From NCBI GenBank assembly GCA_028829895.1, contig CM054180.1:111465135-111529134 (forward strand): 64,000 nt of DNA, given 5' to 3'. Below are positions 48,230 through 59,900 of this stretch, piece after piece. Every line of letters starts with the position of its first letter. Position 1 is the first letter of the stretch. The position numbers were made by a program, and so were the translations under genes. The notes under the pieces were generated by a model that was not told where the DNA came from, ran no database searches, and saw only the letters and a program-made list of their open reading frames with translations. This DNA is from Sinotaia quadrata (taxonomy: Eukaryota; Mollusca; Gastropoda; Architaenioglossa; Viviparidae).

Positions 48230-51200
48230 TGACAAAGCTTTAATATTATAGACATTTGGTTTAATACCAGTTGTTTGATGTGTACTTCACTTAATTTTAC
48301 AAAAGAAATACTGCGCTGATTTCTTTGTTTGAAATTTTTGATGAATTAAATTTAAATATTTCATTGTATTTATGCTTATATTTTACATTGTTTTTGAAAT
48401 ACCTATTTTTGTCATTCGATAATATGGTAAGAGTTGAATATTCAGGCAAATGATACGTACTTTTATTGGTAAACAGAAAACTTGCATAGTTCACTGATTG
48501 AACATTACAAAAGCAATTACATTAACGGGAAAATTAATGCATCGAACACAGACACGTGTAGTATGTTGTCTTTTATAGATCGTCAAAACGAGAATATAGC
48601 GAGTTACAGAAGGCCAAGGAAGAGTAGCTACAGGAAGAACAGTATTATTAATATTAGGAATCTGTGAGATGTATTGGAAATAATTATATGTGGAAATACT
48701 TCGATGAGGAATAAAATCTGACGACGCCTGAATTCATAAATTATATTGCAGTACAATCAGTACGTGGAATACCATTTTCCTTTCACCTTTGACCTTTCCA
48801 CTAGAATCAATAGCATATGCATGTTTTTTAGATCATTTAAAAATTACGTTAATGTATAATCACTTAAACTGTCTGCCGCAGGTCTAGTATAAATTCATTG
48901 CTTTAGCTCATTATTACATTATTGATGTTAATTCAGTTAACAAGTCGTCAGGGTGGACTAATGGTTATTAAGCAATTTAGACCCCTGTTTAGGGCACCAA
49001 AGTAAGGGGAGGCACAACAGAGTACCGGTATTATAGCTGTAGCCATCAAATTTTAAGGAAATCCAGATTCATATGTTTCTAGTGGCATATTATAAGATCG
49101 ACAAATATTTATTACTTGTGTTTTTGTTTTATTACACCCAGTCAGCCAGCTTTAGGCTCTCTAGGTGCTTCACGTCAACTGACATGTGAGATAACTGCAT
49201 TTGCATTTCCCCCTTATAGTATTTCCCCTTTATTAAAAATTGCATAAAACATTGACGAAAATATGTATTTTTTCCCTCTTGCTCTAGTTATAAGTAATTA
49301 GATTGTTTTGCTTGCTGTTATTTAGTGTTAAATAAATATGTGGTGGAGTAAATTTGCCCCTCTCTATTTCTGGATTTCATTGTTATATAAATTGCTAAAT
49401 TGTTAAAGTGACCCTGACCTTGGGCACTCTTTATGATGGCATTTATTACAAGTGTCAGAGTTGTAAGAAAACAAACTCAATTTGAGAATATGCTAGAAAA
49501 TTGCTGACACAATCCAAACCAGTTCCAACTGGATGAGTAGTTTTTCTTACTAATAGTCTCACACATGTTCATAATAAAATTACTGATGGGAATGGGCAGG
49601 AAGTTTCTTTGTTGAAGAAGTAATTTAATCTAATCACTTTGAATTTGAACATAACTGGAGTCCGGTCATAATGATGATTGTTAGCTTATGGTAAATTAAC
49701 TGACTCATAAAGAAAGAATGGATAAACGTGTATGCTATTGATCTGTCATTTGAATTTGAGAATGCTTATGTAATTGAACCATTATTTCTTGGTTCACTAA
49801 TTTGACTATGTTGTACATTATACTTGTGAATTTTGATTGATTCTATATTACTTATGCTATGTAAATTGGGCTATCGGTATTGTTGTAGGATTTGTAATTT
49901 GAAAATATTTGTAAGAGAGAAAAAAGATTAGAGATGAAATATGCTTTAAATGTAGTGCTGCCTGAATTTTACTTTTGCAGAGGCAGGCCTTTTGTCTTTC
50001 TTTTGTCACGTCATACTATAGTGACTTCTGTACTCTACTTGATTACGTTGGTGTATGCTTCCAGTGTTGTTGTCAAACGTAGCAGTAAAACATATTGCTG
50101 TAATTTGGTAAATTCCAATTTAGTTACAATACGTTTGAAATAGTGGCATGAGTTTGTCCTTGAAATTATTTTGAAAGTTCCTCTTGTTGTGTTGAGTAAA
50201 TGCACACAAATATTCAAAAACATTCCTCATCATGTGCTCTATAGCGTATGTGAAATTCAGGACGATTCTCTATGATGTGTTTGGTGAGCTTGTTGAAGAT
50301 TCTGGAACATTTGTGTAATGGGCCTCTGAAAGGAACATTTAGGACCTCAACTAAAGAACAAAATAAGAAGGACAGTGTGTGAAACTGAAAATGCAATCCG
50401 ACTATATTATAATTATTTTTGTATATATTTAATTATAATACATGATTTTTTCAGACCTAAATTTTAAGAGGGTCAAAATTCAGTAGTGAGAATTATGTTA
50501 AGGCTATTATTATGGTGGGTGAAGAATGGCAGGCTAAGTTTGAATAGCTGCATTCTGCACAGTCCAAGAAGTGTTATGCAAGACAACTCACTGTGGAGGG
50601 TGCTATTACATAACCACATTCATCACAGGGCGGAGGGATGGAATTTGACATGCCTATGTTAAATTTTCTATAGGTCGAACCTATCTTAGAAAGGCCAGCC
50701 TTTAGAATGCAGCAACTCAACCATGACTATTCAGACAAAAGGGGAGACTTGGAACTAAATTATGCCCCAAAGATAGATGCTAAGTTTTCGAGCACATTTT
50801 TCAGTGTGACCACCAGCAAAATCTCTAATGTGCATAAAAATAGACGAACAGATGACAAGATGTACTCATCAGATTATCACTTTTGACTATGAAAACAAAG
50901 GATAGAAATTACTTCACTAACAAATAGTTTAAAATAATAACAAGAAATTTAAATAAAAGAAAAATTAACAAGATTTAGAAAAACAAGAGTTCATCCTTAG
51001 CCACTTTGCTACACTATAGTCACGTTCAGAATCAGCACTTAGGTCATGCACTGGAATGACATCACAGTCTTGTAGACCATGACACTCAGATCAATGTCAG
51101 AATCATACCAGGGACAAAGTAACCAAGATAAAACAGAATGGCCACACAGATAACCAGCCACAAAGGCAGTCAGCTACAAACACAGCTACAGAAACAGGCC

Positions 51201-52425
51201 ACTGAAAGCTCAGCAGTCAAAACAAAAATAGAAACTCTGCAACACAAACAATTGCAAAGCTTAAGTGTCCAGTCAATTGCTCTATTAATAAATACTAATT
51301 TTGGATTAAGCCTCTGAAAGAAAGAAATGTTAACATGTTCAAAATAAAACATAACATATGACATCCTAATAAAACCTAACCATTCATACAATACAAAGAC
51401 GTTTTAGCTTATGCAGCCAAGGGTTTTGCTCTCATATTCAACCTGTTGTCAAGAGGGACTCTCCCACTTGCCACCCAAATACAATTTCAGGAACGAGTGA
51501 AGATAAAAATTTGTTATGGGTCTTTTATCCCCTTGGGATCACACCTGCGCCTATTAGATATGCTTTTGATCCGACCAGTTGCTTAGCACTAATACGGATT
51601 ATGCCTTTCTAACAACTTCTAAATGCACACGCTGACCTAGCTAACAACGTTTTCCATTGTATACCAAAAACACACACATGTGCCGCAAAAATGATCTCTA
51701 ACTACGCTTACTGGCCATTGATCATGCAACTTTAAACAACAAACACTCGATCACCTATCTGCGCAATCATCAAACACTGGTCAAAAAATCTACTACCATG
51801 CACACTCATTCCTTCAGGACCTCACTTCTAAGTGAACATGAAATTGAAATTAAAATAAGTTCAATTTAAATGCAACAATGAAATTTTATATGGGAAAATT
51901 TCCCATCATACAACATGGATGGGGTCTCGCTAAATATAATTAAAAGAAAGATTTGTCTTCTCCTATATTGAGAAGTTTTCCACCTACCAAATATTGTGCA
52001 AGATTCTCATCACCTGTAATTAGTTATGTGAGATTAAGTAATAACGTTATTCATAACCATTAAATAGGTGGTGTTAGCATCACAAAATATAATATATATT
52101 AGTTTATATTTAATGTTGTTGTGGATCCTAACTTGGTGGTATGGTGGTTATGATCTTAAAGAAAACCGAGTTTTTATGGTCTTATTTCACCCTCAGCACT
52201 TCTGTATGGGTCATTATTGTTTATATGCGGGCCCCAAGGACAGAACAGGAGTAATATCTTTTAGCAATTATTTGCTTTCAGTTTTCGACTGCATTGTCAC
52301 CCGCAAAATAATAGAACATTCAGAAACATTCCACATCATATATACGAGTGATTTAGAAAACTGTCCAAAAACATTTGGTAACTCCTACCTGATATTTTGT
52401 GATCAACAGTAGGACACTTTGGTGG
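48230..52425. other. About 4.2 kb inserted into the 5' UTR intron of gene E
   Basis: Sequence collinear with the 5' UTR introns of genes C and D is present up to about 48230 ('tttcaaacgaaatagcaa') and resumes at about 52425 ('aaaatatattatgctgctag'). The DNA between has no counterpart. It includes a dispersed-repeat copy (about 51000-51280) and open frames at 49934-50143 and 52068-52412, none with a recognised domain. No clear terminal repeats or target duplications were found, so it may be several nested or decayed elements. Confidence 0.6.
51000..51280 (-). repeat. Dispersed repeat copy 3
   Basis: Shares 'acaattgcaaagcttaagtg' and 'tccagtcaattgc' with the copies near 4420 and 6390. Confidence 0.45.
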
Positions 52426-52812
52426 AAAATATATTATGCTGCTAGTAGAAAATGTATAGAAAGAATTAACTCCCCACCCCCTCTACTCTTGCTCATCTCT
52501 CCTTCCCTTCCTGTAAGATCTGGAGCTGTCTCTTTTAAAATGTGTATGTACACATCTTAGTTTCAGTAGAATTTTAGGTAAACACCCCAGTTTCTATGTA
52601 AAGTATGCACTTACGATACTTCCTGTTTATGCACTGTTTGTATTTTATATATATATCAGTATTTGTGAAGTGTATGAAAATACAATATTTGATGATTTAT
52701 GTTTGCAGTACAATACCATTTCACATGTTTTAATTGATATTTGCTCCGTTCACTCACTACGGCCTATTTTGTTTTTAATGTTATAATTATTTTTCTTTCT
52801 TTTCAGTTTTCA

Positions 52813-53916
52813 ATGACAACATTAAATATGGAAAACGTAGACACTGAATGTCCCGTTTGCCATGAAAATTATATCGAGCCGAAAATTCTACCGTGCGCCC
52901 ATTTGCTGTGTCATAACTGCCTCGTCAGCTGGATCAAGACTAGTGCAGATGCGCATTGTCCACTCTGTCGCAACGTCATCTACGACCTCAAGGACAGTAA
53001 CTCAAGGAGCTCAGAAGATCTGGCGGGGTCTTTGCCAACTGATCATGCAATGTCTGCAATAGTAGAGAGTTATAAAATTATTTCACAGCGACAAGTATGT
53101 TGCTTACACACTAATACAGATGCCGTGTCATTGTGTCTACAGTGCAGTGTCATGCTGTGTCAGTCCTGTGTCGATTATCACCATGCATTTCCAGTCACTT
53201 CATCGCATAAAACAGAAAATTTAGCAACACTGACATCTGAACGATTGGCCATTTTCCGACAATCGCCATGTTCTACACATCCCAATAAAACATCAAAACT
53301 ATTTTGCTCGACTCACGGCGATTCTATCTGCCATTTATGCGCTTCATCAAAACACCGTGCCTGTCAGGAAGTGACAGATCTGAATGAAATATTAGAGAAA
53401 CACAAACAGTCGTTTGCAGAAATGGAAGACAATTTGACAAAAGCAGAGTCTGCTCTGAATGAGACTTTGACGAAATTTGAAGATTTGGTGGTAAGGTCAG
53501 AAGAAGATACCAAGGATGCTTATATTAGGTTAGACTCCATGTGTGACGATTTTATAGCCTCTGTAGAATCATGTAGAAATAAATTAAAGAAAATATTAAA
53601 AAATTCAGAAGAAGATTTTAAGGCAGCAGTTGAAGACAGGAAGTCATATTTAGCACGGAGGATTGGACTCGTAACGTCACACAAACTACTTCTAAAACGC
53701 GTACAGCAAACTGCTTCCAGCAGCGTACAGGTTACTATGGCAACTATGATCCAAAACCGCGTCAAGGACCTTACCTCTCCTGCATCACTACCTTTAGATA
53801 TGAAGCCAATGAAAATATTGAAACTGAATATTGACAAGGAGGCACCATCGCGTGTGAAGAGTGAACTGGAAAAAATAAGTCACATGACAGTCATCTCGCC
53901 AGTACCCTTTTTACAG
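52813..53916 (+). CDS. Gene E, RING/B-box/coiled-coil exon
   Basis: 368 codons from ATG, six bases after the acceptor 'tttcttttcag' (52806), to TTACAG|gtgggc. Reading through the donor gives nine more codons before a stop. Confidence 0.9.
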
Positions 53917-56900
53917 GTGGGCATTGGAAATTGTTTAACATAACATCTTTTTTCTTGTCTTGTATTACTTGTTATGGTTTATTTATTTCGGAAGATAAGC
54001 TGTGCTGTCTCTCTTTTGTTTATAATGCAGAGTAGAGAATTTGGAAATAATTCCTTGTAGTCTTTTTTAGTGCCATTATCACGATTACGTCAATGTATGT
54101 ATGCATATGTAAAATGAATAGTTTGTCGTTATGTACATTGTATATTAATACAGTACAGTTATGATATTACTTATATAATACAAAGAGTATATACGTATAA
54201 GATATAGAAGGAAGCAATTATTATTAAAATATATAATTTTGAATATTTGAGAATGAGAGTAAAGTTTCTTTCAACCACAAGTATCGTAGCGGATATAGAT
54301 TGAAGAATTGCACTAAAACCTTTTCATTCTCCAGACCACGATCACTCATGCAGAACACTGAACAGTAAAGTACTCACGGCACATTTTGGCGTTACTAGCT
54401 ACCATGGCGAATGTTGTTTTAAAAAACAATTTCAACAGTGATCACGTACAAATAATTGTTAATTAGAGGACATAATTAATTTTCTCTCAGCAATTTTACT
54501 TGTTATCTTACAGAATGCCTGGATGTTCCACGACAACTGCGGAAGTAACATTACATTGAACAGTAACAGACAGACTGCGGAGGTGAAAGACAATACATGT
54601 ATGGAGAACAGACTGGTGGTGTCCAACGAACCAATGTTTACCAACATTTTGTATGAGGTGACGTCTTTATGGAAACCTGAAATAGGGCAACTAATTAAAA
54701 GCTGTTTGGGATGTTGTGGAACTAAATACTTCATTATATTAATAATGAAATCTGAACCAGATAATAAGATTAACTTGCTTCCAAAGTATATAAACATAGT
54801 GTAAACGGAAAAATGCTAATTATTACACTTACGTAATTAATTTAATTAATCTTTAATTAATTTCATTATTTCTCCAAAATTTAATATAAATTTGATTTGA
54901 AGTTCACAATTCAAGGTTGAGTAGAATTTGTTTGGCATAAACAACGCTGACCCACATCCGTAGTTGAAAGGAGTTAAGAGTCAGGGGCCAATAATTCTTA
55001 CATAACATGGACCTATCTTGGGCATCCATCTCACTTAGTCTATTATGTGCGTGCGCTCAGCCATGACTATTTTTGAAAGGAGTCAGGGAGCAAAACAAGT
55101 AGTAGCCAGAGGCTAAGAAATTCTAGAAGCTTCCATGACCTCTGAAAATACATAAAAGAGCAGACCCAAATTTCTCTACACTCTTTTACACATCTTTGGA
55201 GTCCCATGCACGGCTCATTGGTTAGAACTGAGAGAAAGGTATGTCCGATATAGAAATTGCATTGTAACTGATTTTACATTTACTTTTGAATATGTTGAAT
55301 CATGTTTCTTGTAAATATTATAACGAATTTAATCTATGATGTTTTATTTTCGTTTAAGGAAAGAATCAGATAAATTAATTGTTAAAAGGAATTGTAATGA
55401 GAAATTGAAATGTAAGTACAGATTGCAGAATTTTAAAGCATGATCCTGATATGCGCCATTACATTTATCTATTGCAGTTCAAAGCCGTTGTGTTTTGTTT
55501 CTTCAACGTTTTCATCGTTCTCCTGGTTCCTGGGTTTGTTTTCCATTGCGTCTCATTGTCTGGTTGTCTTGGATGACAACAGTACTGCCACTCAGCCTGC
55601 TGAATGTGTGAGGGCCAGTGTGGAGTGACTTGTTTGGACTTGTATGTACCGGGACCAACAAGGGAGACAGTATTACGAAGTGAGCTGCAGCAGGTGCGTG
55701 CGTGAGTCTGACTCACTTGTAATAAACAAGGAACTTTCCAAACCAGTGTGAACTCGGACTGTTATTCAGTACCAGTGAAAGGAGTATAATATACTGTGAA
55801 CTCGGACTGTGTTATTCAGTGCCAGTGAAAGGAGTATACTATACTGTGGATAATTCTGACTGTGTGGTATTCAGTGCCAGTGAAAGGATTTTTCCATGTA
55901 CTGAAATAACTGTTCTTGGACAAAGTGCTATATGTACAGAACATTCATTTAACGTCACCAGGCGGGCTAAACCACGAGACATTTAATTGTCAAACCAACC
56001 CTGCCGAAAACGAGGCTACTGCTGAACAAGGCCGTAATCAGGTGATTCAATTACATGAATTTCTGTGTAATCTGTACATGTTTCTGTGATTTTTCATTCC
56101 TTGTTCTATGTCTGATTCTTCTATGAAATTTCTTCTATGTATTTTTCCTAAAGTGTTGACTATGTAGTTGGCTTATTTATGTGAAGTGTTTATGTAAGCT
56201 TAACTAAATTGGATCATAGTGTCACATGAAATTTTCTAATAATTATTCTCTAAAAATGCATTGATATATCTTTTTTATTAATTGTAATTCTAGAAGTCTT
56301 ACGAGATTTGTGATTTCGGAATTGCCTAGTGTGTGATTTTGAAGTCAATGTAAATTTATTGAAATTGTTATCTTTATTTCTTTTAATAAATTTGTTTTTC
56401 TTTAAAACTATTTACTCCTTCATTCTCGGAGGTACATGTGTAAATGATGGGTGGGGGCAGACAATGACGTAAGACAATTGAGAAGACGGTCTAGACACAT
56501 GTTTTAAAATAGTTCCCATCATTGACAGCGATGAGAGATTTGTGGTAGGGCCGGAATAGTGATAGAACGACTGACAAGATAATCGCAGTGTAGTCACTAT
56601 TCTGAGACAGGTAACACTTGGGAGACGGTCACTGACTGACGGACTGCTCAAGGCTTGACCTAGTCACTCTCAGACCGCACAAGACCCTTAAGGAGGTTGT
56701 GAGCGATTGGCATGAAAGATATTAATATAAATTATTTATTAATTACCAAGACGCACAAGGAGGAAACCCCCTTTCCGCCACATATTGTGGGCTCGCCCGG
56801 TGGATTGTCATAATCGAATTATAGAACCATAGGGAGACCCTTAGACAAGACCAGCTAGAAATCTCTAAGACAGAATTAGAATTCATTCTTTTATCTATCC

Positions 56901-59900
56901 TTTATCTTTCCTATTCCTTTGTAAACTTTGTGAAGTCACAGTTTGTCCTGTATGTACATCTTGTTGTACTGTACCGTTTGATATTGATTGATATTGTTTA
57001 TATTGATTGATATTGATGATTACTTACTAATTGATTCATGCATTGATTGAGATGATATTGTATTGATTGATATGAGAGTGTAAGATTTGATCATATTGTA
57101 CACTATATCGGACATCCCTTTCAATAGGCGTGAATTAATTTATCAAGTAACATTGTCAGCACTAACTGGGTAACAAAAACGCGTAAAGTCAATAAACGTC
57201 CACGTAGCATTACTTCTAAAAAACGGAAATGTCTATCTCACATGAATTGCGTGTAGCATGGGAAAGAGAAGCAAAAGATGTAGCACGCTGGGCAGTACTC
57301 GAGTTCGGTATGGACGAAAACGAGTGTGCTAAAAATTTTGTAGATAGAAAAGAGAAAAGATGGCGAGAAGAGAGAAAGAAATGGGTAAAGTACGGAAGAG
57401 AGGATGCACGCTATCTACGTTTAGTTGGAAAGGAATTTACCAAGCATGTAGATGAATACGTAGAAGCAGAGGGGAAGTACTTTGAGATCGTAGAACTTAG
57501 AGAGTTAAAGAAAGCTAGAGAAAGAAGAGAGGAAGACATGAGTGAGGCTGAAAGAAAGAAAATTAGAAATAATGCGACAGATAGCGCTAAAGTAAAAAAT
57601 AACGCTAAGCAAGGCAGTTCAGAAACTGAAAGGGACGGGCGACACATTGACACGCTACACTGACCAGTAGTGGACAGGCCGCACACATCAAAAGTTAAGC
57701 CTGTAAGTGGTGTGATAGAACCACAAAACACGTCACATTTTAATGCTACAAGAAACAAACGTAGTGTTAAGGAAACTGATGACATCAGAGACACTAAGAG
57801 CCTAGCAACAAAACAAAAGCTAGATTTCGAACATAAGAAACGAAGTCTAAACTCAGTAAGGCAAAGAGTTGGAATAGACATGGAGTCTGATTTCACTAGG
57901 AAGGCGGGAATAAGTGCACGAAGGATGGTAACTAAGGTTGTTACGGACCGTGCATTATCTTGGTATGACGTTGCTAAGAGAATAGAGGGCGTACGTACCA
58001 GTAGCGAGGATACTATGGCCACTGTTGATGCTAACAAGGGTGTTGGTGTAACGGTGAGTCACGGGAGAGTATCAGATGAAGGAATGGATGACAGAGTTGG
58101 GATAGTGCCAGTACCAGAGTTAGAGATAAATAAGTGTTCGAATTCTGACGCAATTTCAGGAAACAAAGTTATTGCGCCATGCCAAGCTTTGTTGGCTACT
58201 AGTGGTATGGGTTGTAAGCACCTCCTACCAGAGAGGGGTACTGCAACTATTGGTTCTTATGGTTGCGCCAATAAGGAATGGCAAAACACCAATAAGAATG
58301 AATCGCCTGTTAAGGAGAATACAAAGGTTATTGCTCCAGTAGAACAAGGCGATGTGTTGGCCACGCCCACCCACAGAGAGGTGCACGGAGCCAATGGAAC
58401 GGGTGAAACTAGCGAGACTGTCGTGGCCAAGGGACTGGTCAGTAGGGCAGACACGCACGAGGTGACCCCGTTAAGGGACACAGACAATGTGTCCAGTACT
58501 GTTTCATTGAGTAAGGATAATGAATCAGTAACCACGGACATGGGTTGTGTGATCAACCCAGGGGACACTAGCCATGTGTTTAATACTGTCTCATTTTGTG
58601 TAGATGATTCAGTAGATGTTATGGGCTGTAAGATACACCCAGGGAACACAAGCAAAGTGTCTAGTACTGACCCATTGAATGTAGATGGCTCAGTAACCAT
58701 GATGGTTTATGGAGAAAAACCATGGGACACAGACGAAGTGTCCGACACTGATTCATTGAGTTTGAATGAGTCAGCAAGTGAGGACAGGAACTGCGACAGT
58801 GACAGCATACCTATGACTAGCACACCTACTTACGAAGACATGACATTTGACATGACAGACCATGACACAGACAGTAGGGAACCACAGAAAGATAGGGGTG
58901 ATAACAGAGAGTGTTTAGACACTGACGACTGTTCAACAGACCCTGGGTTAGATTCCAGTGACACAGAAACAGACCTGAAATCTAATGTGGACCAAGAAAA
59001 CAGTACTGATGGTTATGCAGACGAAGTGTGTGTGTTGACCACGCCCACTCATGACCAAGATGTCAGCTCTCGATCAAGGGGAAGCAATAATTACTTTGAA
59101 CAATATTGCAAACTTCAGAACCCTGATGAAAAGAGAGATGTGACAGAGACTGACGTAGCTGTTTTAGAAACTGATAGCTTACTTGAGACATATGACAGAC
59201 TGACGGGAAAAGAGAGTGAAATAAGCATTGACGCCAACCAACCGCCACAACACTATGAGTTTACATCTGAACAGAGTCTATCAAAAGCTACTCAGAGTAG
59301 ACAGGACGTTACAACAACCGACAGAGTAGTATGTTGGGAGGGCAAGGACACTTCTTGGAGCTTTGAAATAGCTAAAGATAGTGAAATTGCAGTGTCAGAG
59401 ATTGAGGGAGTTGTTGCTGCCACAGGGATGACAGTTGAAATAATTCTGCTCAATAGCACACAAGAGGTAACAGCATCTAGTGTTGAGCACTGTAGTAATA
59501 TAGAACTCATGGGTACAGAGAGCTTGAATCTAGTTACAGCCACGGTTCTGAAAGACAGAGTGCATGATGGTCTGGAGGAAAGAAATAGAGTCAAAGACGC
59601 TAATTTCAAAATGGATTTGCCAGTGACACTTTATGACACGAGGTCTAAGTGCTTACTGAACATGGAAAAACCGAGTGCTAAAGCAGTAACAGACAAATAC
59701 GGGTCAAGCATGACCGCGAGTTATGCTATTAGTACTATGACCGAAAATGAAGGAAACACGGACATTTCCATTCATTCACGAAGAAGAGGGAGGAGGCAGT
59801 TGATGGACATTCGGACCGATCGTAGGAGAGGTGAGGCAGGCAAGACATTGGTTAAAATTATAGACGTGAAAACTGTCACTCTACCAGATGCAGCAGTTGG

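Noticed and set aside
52741..52812. N-terminal 24-residue extension of gene E that looks like a signal sequence
   Set aside because: It lies upstream of the splice acceptor used by all paralogues and starts at a non-ATG codon; the hydrophobic stretch is translated intron pyrimidine tract.
55440..55628. 62-codon hydrophobic frame in each LTR (second copy at 61530)
   Set aside because: No evidence for translation; present twice only because the LTR is duplicated.
56786..56803. Assigning the element to a retrovirus because of the tRNA-Pro-like primer site
   Set aside because: No pol or envelope-like coding is present, and proline-type primer sites are also used by many LTR retrotransposons.
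57411..58037. 208-codon minus-strand frame in the retrotransposon
   Set aside because: It is the reverse shadow of the plus-strand ORF, as are the minus frames at 58257-58700 and 59292-59609. Repetitive serine-rich translation mirrors the sense strand.
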